Shown here: in pieces, positions 58,167-64,000 of the stretch
How positions within the stretch are numbered: position 1 is the stretch's first letter
Layout of the letters: every line of letters begins with the position of its first letter
From: Eriocheir sinensis
Taxonomy: Eukaryota; Arthropoda; Malacostraca; Decapoda; Varunidae
Assembly (NCBI RefSeq): GCF_024679095.1
Contig: NC_066544.1
Span: 7,762,490-7,826,489 of the forward strand
Direction: 5' to 3'
DNA length: 64,000 bases
Notes under the pieces: generated by a model
Database searches by the model: none
What the model saw: only the letters and a program-made list of their open reading frames with translations
What the model was told of the DNA's origin: nothing
Program-made: the position numbers and the translations under genes

Positions 58167-60474
58167 CAGTAGAAATAAATAGATAAATAAAATGTAAACC
58201 AATATCTTGCATAAATCAGTTAAGTAAAGAGGTACTGAATCTCTCACAATGGTGGCAACAGTTCCCTGCCCACCAATTGCCATTTTCACTGCCATTTACC
58301 TTAAGAACATTTAAATGATCCCCACAGAGGCAATGAAGACCACAGAACATTTCCATGGGTGCAAGAGAGGGCTGCCTCCCACCATGAGGCTGCCATGACT
58401 GGTATGCAAACTTTGATCCTTATGAACATGAAAAGAGCACTTATCTACCGTAGGCAACATCTTCGCTCACTTACTTACTAAACTTAAGAAACTCATTCAC
58501 CTTTCATAATTGCCACTAACCCCTTTTCCTGCACACCAGATGAGGGAGATCCAAACTTTGGAAAATATAGCAACATATGATGTTTGTTTCAAAACACCCA
58601 ATGGGATGGGCTACACACACAACCATTCACTCACCTTAATTAATCAAGCTTTCAAAATTTGTGACCCTATATTAAGTATCCTTTCTCAGACAGTGAGGAA
58701 TCCTGCAGACACAACCTGATGCGGGAATGCCATGACCCTTGTGCTCTCTGGTGGTGCTGGCCGACACAAGCACACCATAAAGAAATAGATGTTGTGACAA
58801 TTTTGAAGAAAGATTTTACTCAAACAAATCTAAACCAAGTGGAACTTAGCTGCAATGCACACTCTCAAAACTGATGTAACATAATTCCATATATAAATAG
58901 AACATATCAGTGATATTTATGAATGTTTTGATACATTATGGACAACAAGGCTGCTATTGATATAGACATATTTCAATCTGAAGACCAGGGTTGAATGTGT
59001 GTCCAAAACCTTGAAATATAACAAAAGGCATCAATGATAGGACCAACATAATGTGGCTGTGGTGCTGATGATGATGCAATAGTTGAACAAGAAGTGAATA
59101 ATGTTGAGTTCTCAAAGCAGCACTTGAAGCCTTCCTTACGTAACACCGACAACCATGCCACTATGGACGCTGCCAGCCCAGTGTGGCTCTGGCGGCTGCT
59201 GTGAGAGAGCTGCTCAGCAAGATATGCTCATGACACAAAGTCCTCCTGCTTGTGCCTCCCTCAGTCTCAAATCTTGATAAATAAGGAAGCCGCAATCAAT
59301 CACACTCCATGATCTCTGGAGAGGCTATAGATATTTGGCATTTATAAAGCAGAATCTCCATTTTTGCAAGTCTCATCTGCAAGACTATTAACTTAGATGT
59401 CTGTGAAATGTGATACTAATACATTTCATATTTGCAATGAACTTTGTACTCAAACAACTGCAAATAGGCATCTGCACAAAACAGTAGAGTGGCCAGGTTT
59501 GGTAATACCTGCAGCACACACTCACATTGGTGACATTAATCTATTTGGTTGGCTTGGATGAGAGGGCAGTAGCCCTGTGATGTGTTTTACAACTTATCTG
59601 CATGGTGCATGTCCCAAAGTATTTATGTCAGGCAGAGACTGAGGAAATTAATGATTCCAATGAAAACATGGAGGGCAGCGGTGTTCTCTGTCTTATATTA
59701 TGACAATGAGTTATTCTGAAAGGTTCACTAGGTATAGGAAGACAGGATGGAGTGCTGCTCCACTCTTCTACAAGATTCAACTCACACACAACACCATGTC
59801 ACTGCATATTCTTCACAATAGTTCTAGTTTTTTGCTGCTTTGCTCTTCTCATTTGCTGCTGTTATTTGAGGTGAAAGTAATAGAGCAGTTCAACACATGT
59901 GATGTGAATGAAAGACACTTTTCAGGTAATGAAAAATGTCTTGGGTCTTGTAGGAGATCCTTTTTCAATGTCTGCTCATTAACTTCACCATCATTACTTT
60001 TGGAATGCTTTCAGCAACATCAGTTATTTGCAAAAATGGAGATGCAACTGTACTAATCTTTTTAAGTATTATTTTGGTTGTATTGATATTAAGCAATAAT
60101 CAACACTTCTCAAAGTGACTAAACAAATATATGCAAATATGTGTATTATCAATACAACCCAAGTCCCCACCATCGAGTGGGCAGCCATGACAGAAAGACC
60201 CCGGACTGCCTCAGGCCAGCACTGGGCTGCCCTGACTCAGGGTGTCGTCCCCCGCACCATGTGCTACAGAGATCATAGGTTTATGTACAGCCTGTGAATG
60301 CAATCATATTTGTCAGTGGAGAAACTAGCACAGCACAAATATCAATAATGATTCCTCATTACGGGATTCATCAGACGAGAAAATGTGTAGATATGAAGGC
60401 TGAACAGAAGGACAGTGTTTGTCACGAAGAGGGCACTCACAAGGAAACATCTATGCATATCTGGTACCCCTTAC

Positions 60475-60698
<224 letters not shown>

Positions 60699-61040
60699 CA
60701 TAAGTGTGTGTATGTAAAAATATGGCAATAAATAAATGTTCAGAATAGTATTCATTGTACAAAATATATATACGTAACCTAGTTAGCCACAGAGGTGCCG
60801 TGGCCTGGAGGGGCTGGCCGCTGCACTGCCCCAGCAGTCGCACGCCAGCGGGGAGCCATCACTTCATCACTTCTGGTTATCTCACACAGTCATCCGGGAC
60901 ACACAAACTCTAACACAGCAAGAACTGTGTTATGTCAACACTGAGTCTTACACATATGGCATGAACTAATAAAATTTCAATAAATACTTTCTCTGAGTTA
61001 TAATCTTATAGACTTTGACTTTCAAAAGTATATGTATTAC

Positions 61041-61097
61041 ATATCTAGCTGTGTGTGTGTGTGTGTGGGGGGGCATGTATGTATATGTATGTATGTA

Positions 61098-61172
<75 letters not shown>
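61041..61172. repeat. Compound (TG)n / (TATG)n microsatellite
   Basis: (TG)n, a G run, (TATG)n at about 61077-61101, then (TG)n to 61172; the same motif combination as at 57.1 kb. Confidence 0.95.
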
Positions 61173-61177
<5 letters not shown>

Positions 61178-61622
61178 ACATTAAATTATAGTAAATACAT
61201 TCAACATTCAAAGAAATATAGGTCATCTATATAAAATCTGATAAAGAATTTCAACTATTACTATATAATATAGACTTTATCTATTTAGATATCTGTATGT
61301 TAACATACATGCATATGAACAAAATTCACTGCATCATTACATGATATTATATATTATGTATTCGTTCATCTTTCACAAAGGATTCAACTAAGAGCCAGAC
61401 TAGAAATATAGATCATTTTCTGTTTCCTTGACCCAAACCTTAACACTGCTACAAACTCTTTTAGGTTGGCCTGAGTTTCTTCCATCTTGCATAAGAGTCC
61501 AGGCAGCACACAGCCACCCCTGACACTCACTCATGCTGCTCCGGACGCAGGGTGCATGTACCTTAAGTGTACACAACAGGGCAAGACTTGCAGTTTTGGC
61601 ACATGAAAGTACTCTAGAAGGT

Positions 61623-63847
61623 CTATTTATTTTCAATTAATGTTTGAAGCTGAAGGACGAGGTTCCTGGCTGTCTGGAGGACCACTTTGGCATCGTGTCT
61701 CTCAGCCATTTCTGTCAACAGAAGAAGGAAGGAAGGAATCATGCAGCCCTGTACTCCCTGCTCACTACAATGCTGCTACAATGACACTTTCAATATCAAC
61801 TGTTAGAAAATTCTAACACACTATTGTAAACAACTTCGGAAATTAGATGCTGTCTATAACATCTGAATTTAATACAGTTGTCTTCATGCTTAGATTAGGT
61901 GAAGTTGGGAGCATATACTATTAAGTACCCATCTATATATCTATCTATCTATCTATGTACAGGGTAAAACCCATTTATGTGAAAAAAATTTCATAGGATG
62001 TAAATAAAGATTAAAAAATAGTACTCTAATGACAGATGGTGATTGAGTGTTATTATAGAGAACAAGGAAGGGAGAAGGAGGAGAAGAAGGAGTTCTAACC
62101 ATTGAAAAATTTGATGATATCAGTGAAGTCCATATTATTGTCAAGGATGATGTCCCGGTAATACTCGACAAGTGCCAAGGCGATGAAGAGGACGAAGTGT
62201 GCTGAGGAGACGTGGCGCGCTGCCCAGATGGCCTCCCACACCCGGAACACATCCTCGTACACCAGCTCTGGCAGGGCCAGACGGGGATGGTCAAAATACA
62301 CACACACACACACACACACATTTAAACATTACATATTTTGAATGTGAAATGAGATAAACAAGGAAGAAGCAGAGGAAAAAGTATTTACAAAAATTAGTGG
62401 AATATGCCTCTCCTACAATAATTAATAATGAAAGCTCTCTCAATAAAAAAAATCTAAATACCTCAACTAAAATAATGATAAAATTGTCAGTACAGTTCTA
62501 TAAATGATAAAATGTTTGAAGTGTCTGCTGAACATAACCTGCCAGCTACAGAATAGAGTGCACTTGTAAGTGAGGGTGACTATCCACTTTATTGTGCAAC
62601 AGAACCCATGCACAATGCAAGCTATTGTGCATCAGTCCCACTGTTAAATGCCATCTTATTACTGTGTATAGCCAGGTGGATTCTTTGATTCATAGGCTAG
62701 TTTTTAGGATGGTCAGATGTGTTTGATATTAGGGCAAGGTCTTTCATAATTTTCCTGTGAATTTAAATATATCCACTAATGATGGAGTGACCTGGATATG
62801 ACTTCAGTTAAGCTCAGCCTGCACAAGAATGGCAAAATCTCATCAAACTGCCCAAACTTTCCAGGAGTTTCACAAGTTTACCTCTTTTGAAGTCAAGGAG
62901 GAACCACCGGTAGCAGAAGTAGAAGTGAGTGTAGTCTCCATTTTGGTGCATAAGCTCAAACATCTCAGAATCCAAGATCTGTATTAGTGACCTGAAAAGA
63001 AGGAAGTCACAAGTGAAACGTGAAAATGATGCGATTACTTATTTGCTCTTTAAAATATTCCTGCATGTGTATGCTTTACAACACCTTTAAGACAGTTGTT
63101 TGAAAATCATTATAGAGAATTCTAATATCATCTTGCACTGCAATATTAAGGAATACTATTGATGGTTGATCCTTGTTGATGGAATTTCCAGCTCTGCCTC
63201 ACCTCATGTTGGCAAAGTGTTGATCCATTGCTCCACCGTTTGGGAAGTTGTGGGACATGCGCGCCATCAGCTGGCAGAAGCAGGAGTAGGTGGCCGCCTC
63301 GTCATCAAAGACAACAAGAAGTGGAGCCACCAGGTCGCACATCCCCTGCATGTAGCCTGTGTCCAGGTGTTCCCACACATACCTGGCAGGTAAGGGAAGC
63401 ATAAGAATGATAACTGAATATTGTACTGTATTGCATGTTTACAATAGGTGAAGGATTAAAGCAGTGGCCAGAATCTTATGAATCTGCAACACTCATCTGC
63501 TTATGTTTTTTCTATAATTTTATAATATTTCACATTTGAAAAAAAGCACCACAATACTTATATAAGTGAACATATTATAAATGTATTTCTGTAAGGCAAG
63601 CATTGGGATTTCCTCCTTACACAGTGTTTGCCATGAGACAGAGAACAATGGTGGTGACACTCAAGGCAAAGCAAATGAACATTTAGTGCTCTGGCTTTAG
63701 TCAAGACCAACTCTATACTCACGTGCACATCACATTGCGAAGCTTCTCCAGGTTGTCTGGTGTGAAGTAATAGTAGTTACGGTCACATCTTTGGACATCT
63801 TTGTCTATCCGGTGAAGGTTTAGGCCAAAGGAGTCCAGCAGCTCAGT
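61623..63847 (-). CDS. SGSM: Small G protein signalling modulator (SGSM1/2-type RabGAP), C-terminal five exons only
   Basis: SGSM1/2 are RUN-plus-TBC proteins that stimulate GTP hydrolysis by Rab GTPases on membranes. Visible exons in order: 63847-63723, 63382-63203, 62991-62882, 62267-62100, 61711-61623. They sum to 672 nt (223 residues plus stop) with matching phases. The segment is the core and end of the TBC domain: the arginine-finger motif IDKDVQR in the first visible exon, the glutamine-finger motif [14 protein letters not shown] in the second, then [44 protein letters not shown] and [19 protein letters not shown], ending ...LIENK. These match the SGSM1/2 order and the family's C-terminal end, so nothing is missing at the 3' side. 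The N-terminal RUN region and any further exons lie beyond the right edge. The stop codon overlaps an AATAAA word, which is probably coincidental. SGSM1 versus SGSM2 cannot be told from this part. Confidence 0.93.
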
Positions 63848-64000
63848 CTAGGGGAGAGTAAGGAGGTCAAAGAGGTAATGACAAGAATTTTATTTGGTAG
63901 TATTTATGAAAGCAGGAATGATCATCACCAAAAATGTTAAACACCCTGCCAACCAACAGCCAATCAGCAATGTCCATTTAAGTGAATGGACTATACCTAT

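Overview
The window is nuclear DNA from an arthropod, most likely a decapod crustacean. The evidence is split animal genes with conserved GT-AG junctions, a very heavy load of simple repeats ((TA)n, (CA)n, (CT)n, (GTA)n, poly-A/poly-G) and many small DNA transposons and tRNA-like SINEs in introns. Species cannot be fixed from the sequence. Every real gene found lies on the minus strand.

Layout. 1-1.4 kb: simple repeats. 1.45-4.1 kb: a decayed Mutator-like (MULE) transposon with a FLYWCH domain. 4.9-5.7 kb: a ~168-bp satellite-like array, then local duplications up to 7.3 kb. 9.9-33.3 kb: a complete CYFIP/Sra-1 gene (24 coding exons, 1,260 codons before the stop). Its introns hold SINEs, TTAA- and TA-flanked MITEs, a LINE scrap and tandem repeats. 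33.3-38.9 kb: spacer with a long purine tract and a CpG-rich, promoter-like patch at 37.1 kb. 38.9-42.3 kb: four exons of an unrecognised proline-rich protein that remain in frame if joined to the first CYFIP coding exon. 42.7-46.5 kb: a MITE, tandem repeats and a (TA)n tract. 46.5-52.6 kb: a complete EIF3G gene (9 coding exons, 292 aa). 52.6-61.6 kb: EIF3G promoter, a palindromic repeat, a SINE, huge (TA)n tracts and no recognisable gene. 61.6-63.8 kb: the last five exons of an SGSM1/2-type RabGAP (TBC domain), whose 5' part lies beyond the window.

Biology. CYFIP is the Rac1-sensing subunit of the WAVE regulatory complex and also binds FMR1 and eIF4E in other animals. EIF3G is a translation initiation factor and SGSM is a Rab GTPase-activating protein. 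The three look like ordinary neighbouring housekeeping genes rather than an operon. Exon boundaries were read by hand and checked by phase: exon lengths sum to whole codons for CYFIP (3,783 nt), EIF3G (879 nt) and the visible SGSM part (672 nt). The most interesting points are the proline-rich exon chain upstream of CYFIP, two GC-AG introns in CYFIP, a direct repeat flanking CYFIP exons 8-9, a four-copy TTAA-flanked MITE family and a nested pair of TA-flanked elements.
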